A stretch of DNA of 46,515 nucleotides from Chitinophaga terrae (ex Kim and Jung 2007) (GCF_900107795.1 NZ_FNRL01000038.1:1-46515), one strand, 5' to 3'. Shown: positions 17,258 through 26,492, counted from the first letter of the stretch. Numbers and translations: made by a program. Notes: generated by a model not told the origin, from the sequence alone.

Positions 17258-18691
17258 ATGATAAAAACCGCCGATCATCTGTACCTCCAGGTGGCAGATA
17301 ATATAGAACAGCTTATAGAGAAGGAAGTGATGAAGATAGGAGAAAAACTTCCTTCTGTGCGTATGTTGAGCAAACAACAAGGCATCAGCCTGAGCACGGC
17401 CTTCCAGGCGTACTATCACCTGGAGGCAAAGGGTTTGATTGAGTCGAGACCCAAATCGGGCTACTACATCCGGTTCAACTCTCACCGCATGCCGGCCATT
17501 CCCAGTATTTCCAGTCCTGTAAAGAAGTCGTGCGAAGTATCGGTCACCGAAATGGTGATGCAGGTGTTCAACCGTTACCGCGGTACTGCCAATAACCTGG
17601 TTGATTTCTCTATCGCCATGCCTCCTGCTACTATTTTACCGGCGGCAAAAATGGCGAAGGCGGTCACCCATGCGCTGAGAACCTTACCTAATTACGGGGT
17701 TGGATACGAGCCGCTGCAGGGCAACCTTACCCTGCGTACGCAGATAGGCCGGCTTTCGCTGAGCTGGGGCGCCGCTTATACAGGCGATGATGTGGTAACT
17801 GCCAACGGGTGTATGGATGCGCTCACCCTTTCTCTTTCTGCCGTTACAAAACCCGGCGATACCATTGCAATAGAAAGCCCCGCCTACCATGGATCTATGC
17901 AACTGGCCGAAGGCCTGGGGTTGAAAGTGCTGGAAATACCCACGCACCCCGTCACCGGCATCGACCTGGCCTACCTGGATAAAGCGATACCCAAACACAA
18001 GATCAGGGCCTGTCTTTTTGTAACCAACTTCAACAACCCTATGGGTTTCTGCATGTCAGAACAGAATAAGAAGGAGTTGGTAGATATTATTGTGAAGTAT
18101 GATATCGCCCTGATAGAAGATGATATCTACGGCGATCTTTATTTCGGCAAACATCGCCCCGTTAACTGCAAAACATTCGATAAGCATGGGCATGTGCTGT
18201 TATGCAGCTCCATTTCAAAATCACTGGCGCCCGGCTACCGCGTGGGCTGGACCATTCCCGGCCGCTATAAAGATAAAGTGCTGGCCATCAAACATAATCA
18301 TTCTATCTCCACTGCTTCCATAACACAAGCGGCAGTGGGGCATTTCCTGGAAATAGGGCGTTACGAGTTCCATCTGAAGAACCTGCGCAAAATGCTGCAT
18401 ACCCAGTGCCTGAGATATTCGCAGGCATTGCAGGAATATTTTCCCGAAGGCACTAAAATTTCCAGGCCAGAAGGAGGATGTGTGCTTTGGATAGAGCTGC
18501 CGGAGTCTGTCAATACCTTTGAACTGTTCCAGCAGGCATTAAAGCACCAGATCACTTTCTGCCCGGGACGCATCTTCTCTTTGCAGAATAAATACAACAA
18601 CTGCCTGCGCATCAGTTTCGGAACACCTTATAACAAACAAGTGGATGATGCGTTAAGAACACTGGGAAAACTGGTCCGTAAAATGAGTTAA
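17258..18691 (+). CDS. Second MocR-type regulator (tandem paralogue)
   Basis: This 477-residue paralogue has the same design: winged helix (about 8-75, EKLPSVRMLSKQQGISLSTA), aminotransferase domain with NFNNPMG, EDDIYGDL and PLP Lys321 in SSISKSLAPG. The start is the ATG at 17258; the frame extends upstream only to a TTG. A TACTTTTG -7-like element is at 17229-17236. The stop codon TAA (18689-18691) is immediately followed by the 3' end of a group II intron on the opposite strand. Tandem duplication of the regulator is likely; its target is unclear. Confidence 0.92.
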   Translation: MIKTADHLYLQVADNIEQLIEKEVMKIGEKLPSVRMLSKQQGISLSTAFQAYYHLEAKGLIESRPKSGYYIRFNSHRMPAIPSISSPVKKSCEVSVTEMVMQVFNRYRGTANNLVDFSIAMPPATILPAAKMAKAVTHALRTLPNYGVGYEPLQGNLTLRTQIGRLSLSWGAAYTGDDVVTANGCMDALTLSLSAVTKPGDTIAIESPAYHGSMQLAEGLGLKVLEIPTHPVTGIDLAYLDKAIPKHKIRACLFVTNFNNPMGFCMSEQNKKELVDIIVKYDIALIEDDIYGDLYFGKHRPVNCKTFDKHGHVLLCSSISKSLAPGYRVGWTIPGRYKDKVLAIKHNHSISTASITQAAVGHFLEIGRYEFHLKNLRKMLHTQCLRYSQALQEYFPEGTKISRPEGGCVLWIELPESVNTFELFQQALKHQITFCPGRIFSLQNKYNNCLRISFGTPYNKQVDDALRTLGKLVRKMS

Positions 18692-18766
18692 ATCGAGTAG
18701 GAAGTGAGGGATTATTTCCCTCACTGTCCTCTCACACCACTGTACGTACCGTTCGGTATACAGCGG
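18692..18766 (-). ncRNA. Group II intron domains V and VI
   Basis: Domain V reads CCGCTGT...ACAGTGG with an inner TACC/GGTA stem and a two-base bulge. Domain VI has an AGTGAGGG/CCCTCACT stem. Compared with the second intron at 46183, one domain V pair changes from T-A to C-G, a compensatory change supporting the stem. Confidence 0.85.
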
Positions 18767-18770
18767 TTTG

Positions 18771-20045
18771 TCAGAATAACTTAGTTTGATGTGTTGTTTT
18801 CCAATAATAGTAATTGTGGAACCCTATGTAACCCCGGCGCAGGAAGTAATCTCTATTTAACGTTGTTAGCAGTACCTTACTATTAGCCATTCGACAATAA
18901 CCCTTGTTACTGTTACTCCACATCCTTGCCTGTTTCTTTCCTACTCCCAGTTTAATAAGATTCTTTTGTCTGGCCCCCGGATGTTTCCATTGTTTCCATA
19001 TACGCATTCGCAGTCGCGTCTGCACAAGGGCGTCCAGTCTGATCATTATTGACTTGGCCTGCCCCAGCCTAAAGTATTCAACCCAGCCTCTTATTACTGT
19101 TTGTAGCTTATTTATGATCTCGTTAAGCGGTTGTGTGGATTTACGCATAGTCAGCCCTCTTACTTTCGCTTTCATCCGCTTTACAGCGGTAGTGCTGATT
19201 CGGGTAATCCAGCCCCCCTTTCTTCGATAAAAACTAAACCCTAATAACTCACTGGCTGCTCCATAGCTCACTTTGGTCTTCTCCTTATTTACTTTCAGCT
19301 TTAGTTCCTGTTCTATATAGACAGTTACCTTAGACATTACCCGTTCTGCCGCTTTACGACTACTAACGTATATACTGCAATCGTCTGCATAGCGGATAAA
19401 GCTATGACCGCGCATTTCTAATACGGTGTCTAGCTCGTGTAGTAAAATATTAGAAAGCAAGGGACTTAATGGTGAACCCTGCGGCGTTCCTGACAGGCGT
19501 GGACTGACTACCCCTCCCTCCATAATCCCATTTCCCAGGTAGGTACGTAGTAAACCTAATACCCGTTTATCTGCTATCCGACGCGATAATAAACTTATCA
19601 GCTTATCATGGTTGACCCGGTCAAAGAATTTTTCCAGGTCCAGTTCTACTACCCATACTTTTCCCGCATTCAGATATTCTCTGGCTTGCACTACGGCCTG
19701 GTGAGCGCTGTGGGCCTTTCGGAACCCATAACTGTTTTTGGAGAAAGAGGAATCGTACTTAGGAGACAGCCATTGAGATATGGCCTGTTGAATAACCCGG
19801 TCGATTACGGTAGGGATTCCAAGCATTCGTTTACCCCCTCCTGCCTTCGGTATTTCTACCTTCAGTACCGGATGGGGTTTGTAATGCCCCTGTAAAATAT
19901 CAGACTTCAGGCGGGGCCAGGCCGTATTGAGAAAGTCGCGAAGTTCATCGGTCTGCATTCCGTCAACCCCGGCTGCCCCCTTATTACTAACTACCTGTTT
20001 ATGGGCCTTTGTGATATTTCTGAAGTCTAATATTTCTTCAAGCAT
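18771..20045 (-). CDS. ltrA: Group II intron reverse transcriptase/maturase
   Basis: The 424-residue protein has the retroviral-type RT blocks: NKGAAGVDGM near 21, VEIPKAGGGKRMLGIP near 63, VVELDLEKFFDRVNHD at 132-147, GTPQGSPLSPLLSNI at 186-200 and YADD at 219-222. A maturase/thumb domain follows (GWVEYFRLG, IRIWKQWKHP). No HNH endonuclease domain follows, which agrees with class IIC proteins of this length. It supports splicing and reverse-splicing of its own intron. About 560 nt of intron RNA (domains I-IV) precede the ORF. Confidence 0.95.
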   Translation of the reverse strand: MLEEILDFRNITKAHKQVVSNKGAAGVDGMQTDELRDFLNTAWPRLKSDILQGHYKPHPVLKVEIPKAGGGKRMLGIPTVIDRVIQQAISQWLSPKYDSSFSKNSYGFRKAHSAHQAVVQAREYLNAGKVWVVELDLEKFFDRVNHDKLISLLSRRIADKRVLGLLRTYLGNGIMEGGVVSPRLSGTPQGSPLSPLLSNILLHELDTVLEMRGHSFIRYADDCSIYVSSRKAAERVMSKVTVYIEQELKLKVNKEKTKVSYGAASELLGFSFYRRKGGWITRISTTAVKRMKAKVRGLTMRKSTQPLNEIINKLQTVIRGWVEYFRLGQAKSIMIRLDALVQTRLRMRIWKQWKHPGARQKNLIKLGVGKKQARMWSNSNKGYCRMANSKVLLTTLNRDYFLRRGYIGFHNYYYWKTTHQTKLF

Positions 20046-20606
20046 ATTACTCTAAAAAAAAAACTAATATCCGGTATTGTCTTCATCAAATCGAATAACG
20101 CTGCTCAACACCTGTTTGTATGACCTTCCGCTTCCGGCTTCCAGCCCAATACAGCAGTTCTCTTACGGGTTTCGGTTGTAAACGCTTTGTTATGTATATG
20201 ATCATCCTTTACCATTCTGACATTCAGCCCTTCGATTTATCTGTGAGACCTCCATCTTACTCCTTGTACTTCGGGTAGATGGCTCGTTGCTGATCTACTA
20301 TGGCGTCTGCTGACTTCCTGTAAAAAAAAACAGGATCTCCCAGGGTAAGTGTAACGCTTTCCATCCATCTAGCCGCTGCATTTACGTTGTTATAATCTGT
20401 GCAGTATAGGGCTTTTGTTTCTTTAGCAACATTACCCATATAACCCCGCCTTATATGCAGTTTCTGTTCGTCGGCCCGGATTTTTGCCGCCAGCTTCCTT
20501 CAGATTCCATCTTACGATGGACACCCTTGCTTTTGGCTAATGCTTCCTACTGCAAAGTGCATTCGGGACTTTCACCCTAGAGCTATTACTACATGCCTGG
20601 CACACT

Positions 20607-20634
20607 AAAAAAGCCGGGATAAGAATATCCCGGC
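20607..20634 (-). terminator. Intrinsic terminator used as group II intron insertion target
   Basis: A perfect 9-bp stem GCCGGGATA/TATCCCGGC (20613-20621, 20626-20634) with a 4-nt loop is followed on the minus strand by TTTTTTA, after which the intron begins. It probably ended the SDR transcript from 20848. The 213 bp between it and the SDR gene show no gene I can support. Confidence 0.9.
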
Positions 20635-20847
20635 GTGTTTAACCTACAACTGTAATATCAATTTCTTTTATTTAGCTGCCGCCAGGTAACATCTATGACA
20701 AGCAGTACCTGGCTGGCAACCAAAAAATGGGATTTACAAACTTTCTCTAAACAACCATAACTGTAAATCAACAAAGGAAAATCGTTTGGTATCCGTGTTG
20801 CCTGTGCAGCATGACTATGCTGCACAATACAACGACTGGAATATTTA

Positions 20848-21594
20848 TCAGGCAATCAACGGGTGCACAAAAAGGCCTCCGTCTACATTATATTCCGCCC
20901 CGGTTATAAATGAAGCATCATCAGAAGCCAGGAACGTTACAAGATGAGCGATATCGGCGCTCTCTCCCAACCTGCCTGCCGGCGTTTGTGCAGCTATTAC
21001 CTGCTTAGCCGCTTCTGACAACCCTGCTTTTTCCAGTAACGGCGTATCAATGATACCCGGGTTTACTACGTTGACCCTTATACGTTGTGCAGCCAGTTCC
21101 CTGGACAATGTCCTGGCCATAGCGGTCAAAGCCGCCTTGGAGGCCGACAGTACGGAGGTATTCGCCATCCCTGCATTGGCATTCAGTGCAGAGAGAATAG
21201 TGATAGAACCGCCGTCTTTGATATAAGGCAAAATATATTGAATAGTAAAAAATGCTCCTTTGAAATTGACGTTCATCAGGCGATCGTACTGCGCTTCATC
21301 CACTGTTGTTATATCGCCGGCTTCCGCCAGTCCTGCGTTGATGAACAGGGCGTCGATGGCGCCGAAGCGGCCTTTGATATAATCTGCCAGTTTGCGGACT
21401 TCATCCAGTTTGCCCTGGTCTGCCTTGAAACCTTCTGCAGGGTGCCCGAGTGCATATACAGCTTGCTGTATAGCACCCGGATTCCGACCTGTTATCAAAA
21501 CCTTTGCTCCTTTCTCTAAAAATGATGCTGCTGAGGTATATCCTATCCCGCTGTTACCGCCTGTGATAACAACAATTTTATCCTTGAATGACAT
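20848..21594 (-). CDS. SDR family protein with substituted catalytic tyrosine
   Basis: The 248-residue protein has the classical SDR cofactor motif GGNSGIGY (about 13-20), NAG at 89-91 (INAGLAEAG) and the C-terminal NPGIIDTP and DGGLFVHP blocks. The YxxxK active site reads LSASK: the Tyr is replaced by Leu (CTG), while Lys and the upstream Ser (ILSALNA) remain. Dehydrogenase activity is therefore doubtful. It is a tandem paralogue of the gene at 21615, 20 bp downstream of it, and likely co-transcribed. Confidence 0.9.
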   Translation of the reverse strand: MSFKDKIVVITGGNSGIGYTSAASFLEKGAKVLITGRNPGAIQQAVYALGHPAEGFKADQGKLDEVRKLADYIKGRFGAIDALFINAGLAEAGDITTVDEAQYDRLMNVNFKGAFFTIQYILPYIKDGGSITILSALNANAGMANTSVLSASKAALTAMARTLSRELAAQRIRVNVVNPGIIDTPLLEKAGLSEAAKQVIAAQTPAGRLGESADIAHLVTFLASDDASFITGAEYNVDGGLFVHPLIA

Positions 21595-21614
21595 GTAACG
21601 CCCTTGTTAATTAG

Positions 21615-22370
21615 TTAGCCTAATAGCGGGTGAACACTGAGTCCCCCATCGATGTTGTACGCTGCTCCTGTTATGAATTGTGCATTGTCTGAAGCCAGGA
21701 AGGTGACAAGTTTGGCTATTTCAGCCGGGCTGCCGGCCCTTCCCATTGGTACTTTATCCATGCTCATACCGGCGGTGACTTCTGCCGGTACATTAGCCTT
21801 GCTGAGGAAAGGCGTTTCGACAGGGCCCGGGTTTACTATATTCACACGTATCCTCCTGCTGGCCAGCTCCCTCGACAATGTACGACCCAAAGCATTCAGC
21901 GCTGCTTTGCTTGCATTATATACCACCGCGCCCGGCATGCCGCTGTCGGCGCTGATGGAAGAGAGTAATATGATAGTACCCCCATCCCTCATGTGTGGTA
22001 ATAATTTTTGGATCAGGAAGAAGGCTCCTTTGGTGTTGATGTTCATCACCTCATCAAAGTCTTCTTCTGTAACGGCCGAAAATGCGCCAAGGTTTCCCGG
22101 AATGCCTGCGTTTACAAATAGAATGTCGATCTTTCCGTACCTGTCGTTAATGAACCAAGCTAATTCTTCTGCGTCCTTTATTCTTCCCTGGTCTGCTGTT
22201 ACTCCTTCTACTTCTCTTCCCAGTTCCCTGGCTGCATTCTCTATTGCTTCCCTGTTCCTGCCTGTAATAATTACTCTTGCGCCTTGTGCCACAAAATCTG
22301 CTGCTGTTGCATATCCTATTCCGCTGTTACCGCCCGTGATAACAGCTACTTTCTTCGAAAGCAATGCCAT
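21615..22370 (-). CDS. SDR family oxidoreductase
   Basis: The 251-residue protein has GGNSGIGYATA for NAD(P) binding, NAGIPGN, the Ser in ILLSSISADSG, and an intact YNASK active site. NPGPVETP and a C-terminal DGGLSVHP complete the classical SDR pattern. It closely resembles the downstream paralogue. The substrate is unknown. An ArsR-type regulator lies 140 bp upstream on the same strand, and that gap is A/T-rich with no promoter match I trust. Confidence 0.93.
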   Translation of the reverse strand: MALLSKKVAVITGGNSGIGYATAADFVAQGARVIITGRNREAIENAARELGREVEGVTADQGRIKDAEELAWFINDRYGKIDILFVNAGIPGNLGAFSAVTEEDFDEVMNINTKGAFFLIQKLLPHMRDGGTIILLSSISADSGMPGAVVYNASKAALNALGRTLSRELASRRIRVNIVNPGPVETPFLSKANVPAEVTAGMSMDKVPMGRAGSPAEIAKLVTFLASDNAQFITGAAYNIDGGLSVHPLLG

Positions 22371-22510
22371 TTCATTGATTTATTTAAGTTTATCAATACT
22401 TTAAGTTTTTAAAAAAGAGAATCGCAATTCCCTTTCATCTATTAATTTAAAAGTATCAATGTATTTATCTATAAAAAAAGCTGTTGATGTATATGCCCGT
22501 AATAAACATC

Positions 22511-22780
22511 TCAGCTCAATTGCAAAAAGAACATGGACAATTGTTTCATCATCTCTTTATTGATCGTCAATTCCACAATGCGTCCGTTTTTGGTTGAATT
22601 CAACACGCCGCTATCCACCAGAATTTTCACGTGATGCGAAACAGTAGGCTGTTTCAAACATGTAAATTCACACACATCTCCACAAACCAGCGACCCTTTC
22701 CGAACCACCTCCATAATAATAGACAGGCGGTGTTTATCGGCAATGGCATTTGCTGCTTTTTCTATAACTGCTAAATCCAT
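22511..22780 (-). CDS. ArsR-family transcriptional regulator
   Basis: The 89-residue winged-helix protein begins MDLAVIEKAANAIADKHRL and has a recognition helix in CLKQPTVSHHVKILVDSGVL followed by a beta-wing (NGRIVELTI). Cys33, Cys37 and Cys41 are spaced CGDVCEFTC, so metal or redox sensing is possible, though the SmtB metal motif ELCVCD is not present as such. Its likely targets are itself and the two SDR genes downstream. A -7 element lies 4 nt before the ATG. Confidence 0.9.
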   Translation of the reverse strand: MDLAVIEKAANAIADKHRLSIIMEVVRKGSLVCGDVCEFTCLKQPTVSHHVKILVDSGVLNSTKNGRIVELTINKEMMKQLSMFFLQLS

Positions 22781-22784
22781 GATG

Positions 22785-22792
22785 CAAATATA
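22785..22792 (-). promoter_or_regulatory. -7 element TATATTTG upstream of arsR-type gene
   Basis: An exact TAnnTTTG match ends 4 nt before the start codon. A second near-match (GATATTTG) lies 19 bp further upstream. The closeness to the ATG predicts a leaderless message. Confidence 0.5.
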
Positions 22793-22838
22793 CAGACATT
22801 TTCCAAATATCGAAATACTTCAATGAATTTTTTTTGGG

Positions 22839-23033
22839 GTTCACGCAAAGGGGCTAAGAAGGTTAAGAGCGCAAAGGATTTTTTTAAGTGAAATAAGAAA
22901 ACAAAGGAAAAGGAGATTATATATAAGGAAAAGGAGATTATATATTATACTCAATCTTCGCTCCCTTTGTTCTCTTATTTCACTTAAAAAAATCCTTTGC
23001 GCTCTTAACCTTCTTAGCCCCTTTGCGTGAAAC
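22839..23033. repeat. Long inverted-repeat element, copy 2 (195 bp)
   Basis: The two arms are about 70 bp each and complementary except for one extra T and one mismatch. The right arm ends CCTTTGCGTGAAAC, the same end as copies 1 and 3. The middle holds a direct repeat of about 21 bp (AAGGAAAAGGAGATTATATA-like, twice) and AATCTTCGCTCCC, also found in copy 3. It occupies the region between the divergent arsR-type and proB genes. Confidence 0.92.
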
Positions 23034-23087
23034 ATTCCTTTGATACGTTGCAAGAAATAGCTATTTTAACCGGCAAATTTGGAAAAA

Positions 23088-24122
23088 GTGAGTAAACCGA
23101 TCTTAGTTATAAAATTTGGTACCGCGTCCATCACCCATCAGAACGGAGACCTTGATGAAACAGTGATTGCAGGTATTGCCAGGCAGGTAGCCGAGCTGCA
23201 TACCGAATATCATATCGTGTTGGTGTCGTCGGGCGCTGTGGCAGCAGGAAAACAGTTCTTACGCCAATACAACGGAACAATTAGCGAACGAAAAGCAGCA
23301 GCCGCTATCGGCAACCCGCTGCTCCTTAATAAATACAGCCGGTATTTCGCTCCTTATAATATAGCTGTGGCGCAAAGCCTGTGCGAACGCCAGCACTTTT
23401 CAGACAGGAACCAGTTCCTCCAACTGAAACGGACCTACGAAGAATTATGGGCCAGCAATATTATTCCCATCGCCAACGAAAACGATGTGGTAAGTAGCAC
23501 TGAGCTGAAGTTTTCGGATAACGACGAGCTGGCAACGCTTATCGCCGTTGGCTTCGGCGCCTCCCTCCTGCTCTTCAGTACTTCCGTTGCAGGGGTGCTC
23601 GACAGGGAAGGAAAAGTAGTACCGCAAATTGATGTGATAGATAAAGCCGCACTGGGACTGGCCGATAAAGAGAAATCGGCCCTGGGCCTCGGCGGTATGG
23701 TATCCAAGCTCACATTTGCCAGGCTGGCTACCCGTATGGGCATCCGCGTGGTGATATTCGGAATTCGGACAGAAGATGGCATCCTCAACGCCATCAAAGG
23801 AAAAACCGGCACGCTCTGCCTTCCGCAACCCTGCAGCATGCCTGCCCGCAAAAAATGGCTGGCAAGCGGCAGCCTGGTTACCGGCCGTATACAGGTTGAT
23901 AAAGGCGCTGAACAAGCCCTGGAAAAACGTCATAGCCTGCTCGCCGTAGGCGTAAAGGCAATACTCGAAAAGTTTGAATGCGGCGAAGTAATAGAAATTG
24001 TGAATGAAGATGAAACCGTGATCGCAGTAGGAAGATCGAAAATTGCTTCTGAAACACTGGAAGCTAACCAACGGGCACAGAATATTGAAGTGGCGCATGC
24101 CGACGATATCGTGCTTCTTTAA
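23088..24122 (+). CDS. proB: Glutamate 5-kinase
   Basis: The amino-acid-kinase domain starts KPILVIKFGTASIT, contains LVSSGAVAAGK and NENDVVSSTELKFSDNDELA (the glutamate/ATP site region), and is followed by a C-terminal PUA domain (from about GSLVTGRI to ADDIVLL). It phosphorylates glutamate as the first step of proline synthesis. The frame lacks an ATG; GTG at 23088 is chosen, with TTG at 23079 as alternative. It is followed 12 bp later by proA. Inverted-repeat copy 2 ends 54 bp upstream. Confidence 0.9.
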   Translation: MSKPILVIKFGTASITHQNGDLDETVIAGIARQVAELHTEYHIVLVSSGAVAAGKQFLRQYNGTISERKAAAAIGNPLLLNKYSRYFAPYNIAVAQSLCERQHFSDRNQFLQLKRTYEELWASNIIPIANENDVVSSTELKFSDNDELATLIAVGFGASLLLFSTSVAGVLDREGKVVPQIDVIDKAALGLADKEKSALGLGGMVSKLTFARLATRMGIRVVIFGIRTEDGILNAIKGKTGTLCLPQPCSMPARKKWLASGSLVTGRIQVDKGAEQALEKRHSLLAVGVKAILEKFECGEVIEIVNEDETVIAVGRSKIASETLEANQRAQNIEVAHADDIVLL

Positions 24123-24134
24123 CAACGATTTATC

Positions 24135-25382
24135 ATGGAAACAATACAACCGCTGTTAGCCAAAGCGCAGCAAGCCAGCGTAGCTGTAAGAACATTACCC
24201 GATGCACAGAAAAAAGCGTTGCTGTTGCAGCTTGCCGATGTGCTCGTGGAACATACCAGCAATATCATTGCCGCCAATAAAAAGGACCTGGACCGCATGG
24301 CAGACGAAGATCCGAAAAAAGATCGCCTGTTGCTAACGGAAACGCGCATACGCGACCTGGCCGGCAGCCTGAAAGACATCGCCGCATTGCCCAATCCGGC
24401 TGATGTATTATTGCTGGAAAGAACGCTCCCTAACGGCCTGCAGGTACAGAAAAAATCTGTTCCCCTCGGCGTAGTAGGCGTGATCTACGAATCAAGACCC
24501 AACGTAACGGTAGATGTAGCGGCCCTCTGCATCCGCTCCGGTAATGGGTGCGTACTCAGGGGCGGCAGCGATGCTTTCGATACCAATACCATCCTCGTTC
24601 AACTCATACAGCAAACTTTAAAGACTTTTGGAGTAGACGAGAACGCCGTGCAATTGCTTCCTACAGACCGCAACCTGGTAAACGAACTGCTGAACGCCGT
24701 TAAATACGTGGATATCATTATCCCCAGGGGTTCGGAACAACTGATCGAATTTGTGAGGGCCAATTCAAAGGTACCGGTGATCGAAACCGGCGCTGGCGTA
24801 TGCCATACCTATATCGAGAAAACAGCCGACCTGGAAAAGGGCGCCGCTATCGTTACCAACGCAAAGGTTTCAAGACCGTCCGTTTGCAACTCGCTCGATA
24901 CCGTATTGATAGACGAAGCCGTGGCAGCGCCTTTCCTGGCTTTACTGGCGCCGCAACTGAAGCAATATGAAGTAGAAATATTTGCAGATGAGATCTCTTA
25001 CTCCCTCCTGCAGCAACTGCAATATCCTTACCTAACCGCCGCACAACCGGAAGACTTCGGCCGTGAATTCCTTTCCCTGAAATGTTCTGTAAAAGTTGTG
25101 CCCGGTCCTGACGCTGCACTGGCGCATATCCGGCAATATTCCAGCAAACATTCGGAAGCCATCATTTCAAACGATCCGGAGATCAGCGAACGCTTCCTGA
25201 ACGAAGTAGATGCTGCTGCCGTATACCTGAACGCCTCTACGAGGTTCACTGATGGCGGGGTGTTCGGACTGGGTGCGGAAATAGGGATTTCCACGCAAAA
25301 GCTGCACGCCCGCGGTCCCTTCGCATTGGAAAAACTGGTAACCGAAAAATGGATCATCCACGGCTCCGGCCAGGTAAGATAA
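24135..25382 (+). CDS. proA: Gamma-glutamyl phosphate reductase
   Basis: The 415-residue ALDH-superfamily protein has GVVGVIYESRPNVTVDVAALC, IPRGSEQLIEF and the active-site Cys in SRPSVCNSLDT. The C terminus has FTDGGVFGLGAEIGISTQKL. It reduces gamma-glutamyl phosphate to the semialdehyde, the step after ProB. proB and proA form an operon. The stop codon lies 2 bp from that of the convergent aldolase gene. Confidence 0.97.
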   Translation: METIQPLLAKAQQASVAVRTLPDAQKKALLLQLADVLVEHTSNIIAANKKDLDRMADEDPKKDRLLLTETRIRDLAGSLKDIAALPNPADVLLLERTLPNGLQVQKKSVPLGVVGVIYESRPNVTVDVAALCIRSGNGCVLRGGSDAFDTNTILVQLIQQTLKTFGVDENAVQLLPTDRNLVNELLNAVKYVDIIIPRGSEQLIEFVRANSKVPVIETGAGVCHTYIEKTADLEKGAAIVTNAKVSRPSVCNSLDTVLIDEAVAAPFLALLAPQLKQYEVEIFADEISYSLLQQLQYPYLTAAQPEDFGREFLSLKCSVKVVPGPDAALAHIRQYSSKHSEAIISNDPEISERFLNEVDAAAVYLNASTRFTDGGVFGLGAEIGISTQKLHARGPFALEKLVTEKWIIHGSGQVR

Positions 25383-25384
25383 CC

Positions 25385-26458
25385 TTATGCAATAGTGATC
25401 TGCTCATTCAGGTATACATCCTGGATGGCATTCAGCAAGGCTGCTCCCTCTGCCATTGGCCGCTGGAAGGCTTTTCTTCCTGAAATGAGGCCTATGCCGC
25501 CGGCCCGCTTGTTGATGACGGCTGTCCTTACCGCATCGGCGAGGTCGGCCTCGCCTGCTGAGGCGCCTCCTGAATTGATCAATCCCATTCTTCCCATGTA
25601 ACAGTTGGCCACCTGGTACCTGCAAAGGTCGATGGGGTTGTCGGAAGTCAGGGTAGTATAGATCCTTTCATCCAGTTTGCCATAAGAGGAAGTACCGGTA
25701 TTCAAGGCTTTGAAACCGCCGTTGTAAACAGGCAGTTTTTGTTTGATGATATCCGCCTGGATGGTTACGCCCAGGTGATTGGCCTGCCCTGTAAGATCTG
25801 CCGACAGGTCGTAATCCACATCTTTTTTGAAAGCATCGTTCCTCAGGTAGCACCAGAGAATGGTAGCCATTCCCAGTTCATGCGCCCTTTCAAAGGCCTG
25901 TGCTACTTCTACCAGTTGCCTGTCCGACTCCTCCGACCCGAAATAAATAGTGGCGCCAACGGCCGCTGCGCCCAGGTTCCAGGCCTCTTCCACGGTACCG
26001 TACATTACCTGGTCGAACCGGTTCGGATAAGTAAGCAACTCGTTGTGGTTGATCTTAACGATGAAGGGTATACGATGGGCATATTGACGGGAAACTGCCG
26101 CTAAAACGCCAAATGTTGAGGCTACAGCGTTACAACCACCTTCTATGGCCAGTTTCACTATATTTTCAGGATCAAAATAAGCAGGATTTTTAGCGAAAGA
26201 CGCCCCTGCGCTGTGCTCTATGCCCTGGTCTACCGGCAGGATAGATAAATAACCGGTATTTGCCAATCTGCCATGCCCGAACAACTGCCCCAGGCTTCTC
26301 AGCACCTGCGGATTGCGGCTGCTTGGCTGATAGATCCTGTTAACGGTATCCGGTCCCGGCAGGTGCAACATTGATTTATCAATTGTTTTGCTCTGGTGCT
26401 GCAACAGCACTTCACTCTCCTTTCCTAACAATTCACTGATCTGGTCTAATGATAACAT
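25385..26458 (-). CDS. fbaB: Class I fructose-bisphosphate aldolase (DhnA/FbaB type)
   Basis: The 357-residue TIM-barrel protein contains SILPVDQGIEHSAG, VKINHNELLTYP, GAAAVGATIYFGS, the likely Schiff-base region IQADIIKQKLPV, and phosphate-binding NSGGASAGEADL and GLISGRKAFQRP. These are features of the archaeal-type class I aldolases, here in the longer bacterial form. It cleaves fructose 1,6-bisphosphate in glycolysis and gluconeogenesis. It lies downstream of, and in the same direction as, a small acidic protein gene. Confidence 0.92.
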   Translation of the reverse strand: MLSLDQISELLGKESEVLLQHQSKTIDKSMLHLPGPDTVNRIYQPSSRNPQVLRSLGQLFGHGRLANTGYLSILPVDQGIEHSAGASFAKNPAYFDPENIVKLAIEGGCNAVASTFGVLAAVSRQYAHRIPFIVKINHNELLTYPNRFDQVMYGTVEEAWNLGAAAVGATIYFGSEESDRQLVEVAQAFERAHELGMATILWCYLRNDAFKKDVDYDLSADLTGQANHLGVTIQADIIKQKLPVYNGGFKALNTGTSSYGKLDERIYTTLTSDNPIDLCRYQVANCYMGRMGLINSGGASAGEADLADAVRTAVINKRAGGIGLISGRKAFQRPMAEGAALLNAIQDVYLNEQITIA

Positions 26459-26492
26459 AAGCTTGTGGTTTTAAGGAGTCATTAAATTTTTT

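Larger units (their letters stand above)
18692..20605 (-). mobile_element. Complete group II intron, probably class IIC
   Basis: Read on the minus strand, the element begins GTGTGCCAGGCATG (5' end at 20605, consensus GTGYG). It carries a reverse transcriptase ORF and ends with domain V (18737-18766) and domain VI, whose bulged A lies in TCCTACTC about 7 nt before the 3' end GAT. It is 1914 bp long. The 5' flank is an intrinsic terminator hairpin plus T-run ending exactly at the junction, the target type used by IIC introns. The 3' end abuts the stop codon of the convergent MocR gene. The 3' limit could shift by 1 nt. Confidence 0.9.

Noticed and set aside
20257..20439. 60-codon minus-strand frame upstream of the intron RT
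   Set aside because: It lies in the structured 5' RNA part of the group II intron and resembles no protein; most likely an accidental frame in catalytic RNA.
20658..20855. 65-codon minus-strand frame between the intron terminator and the SDR gene
   Set aside because: No family likeness or start signal, and it overlaps the SDR gene's end; judged non-coding.
22839..23033. Possible protein-coding or retron-type element in inverted-repeat copy 2
   Set aside because: No reverse transcriptase is adjacent and the frames in it are short; the near-perfect palindrome explains the sequence.
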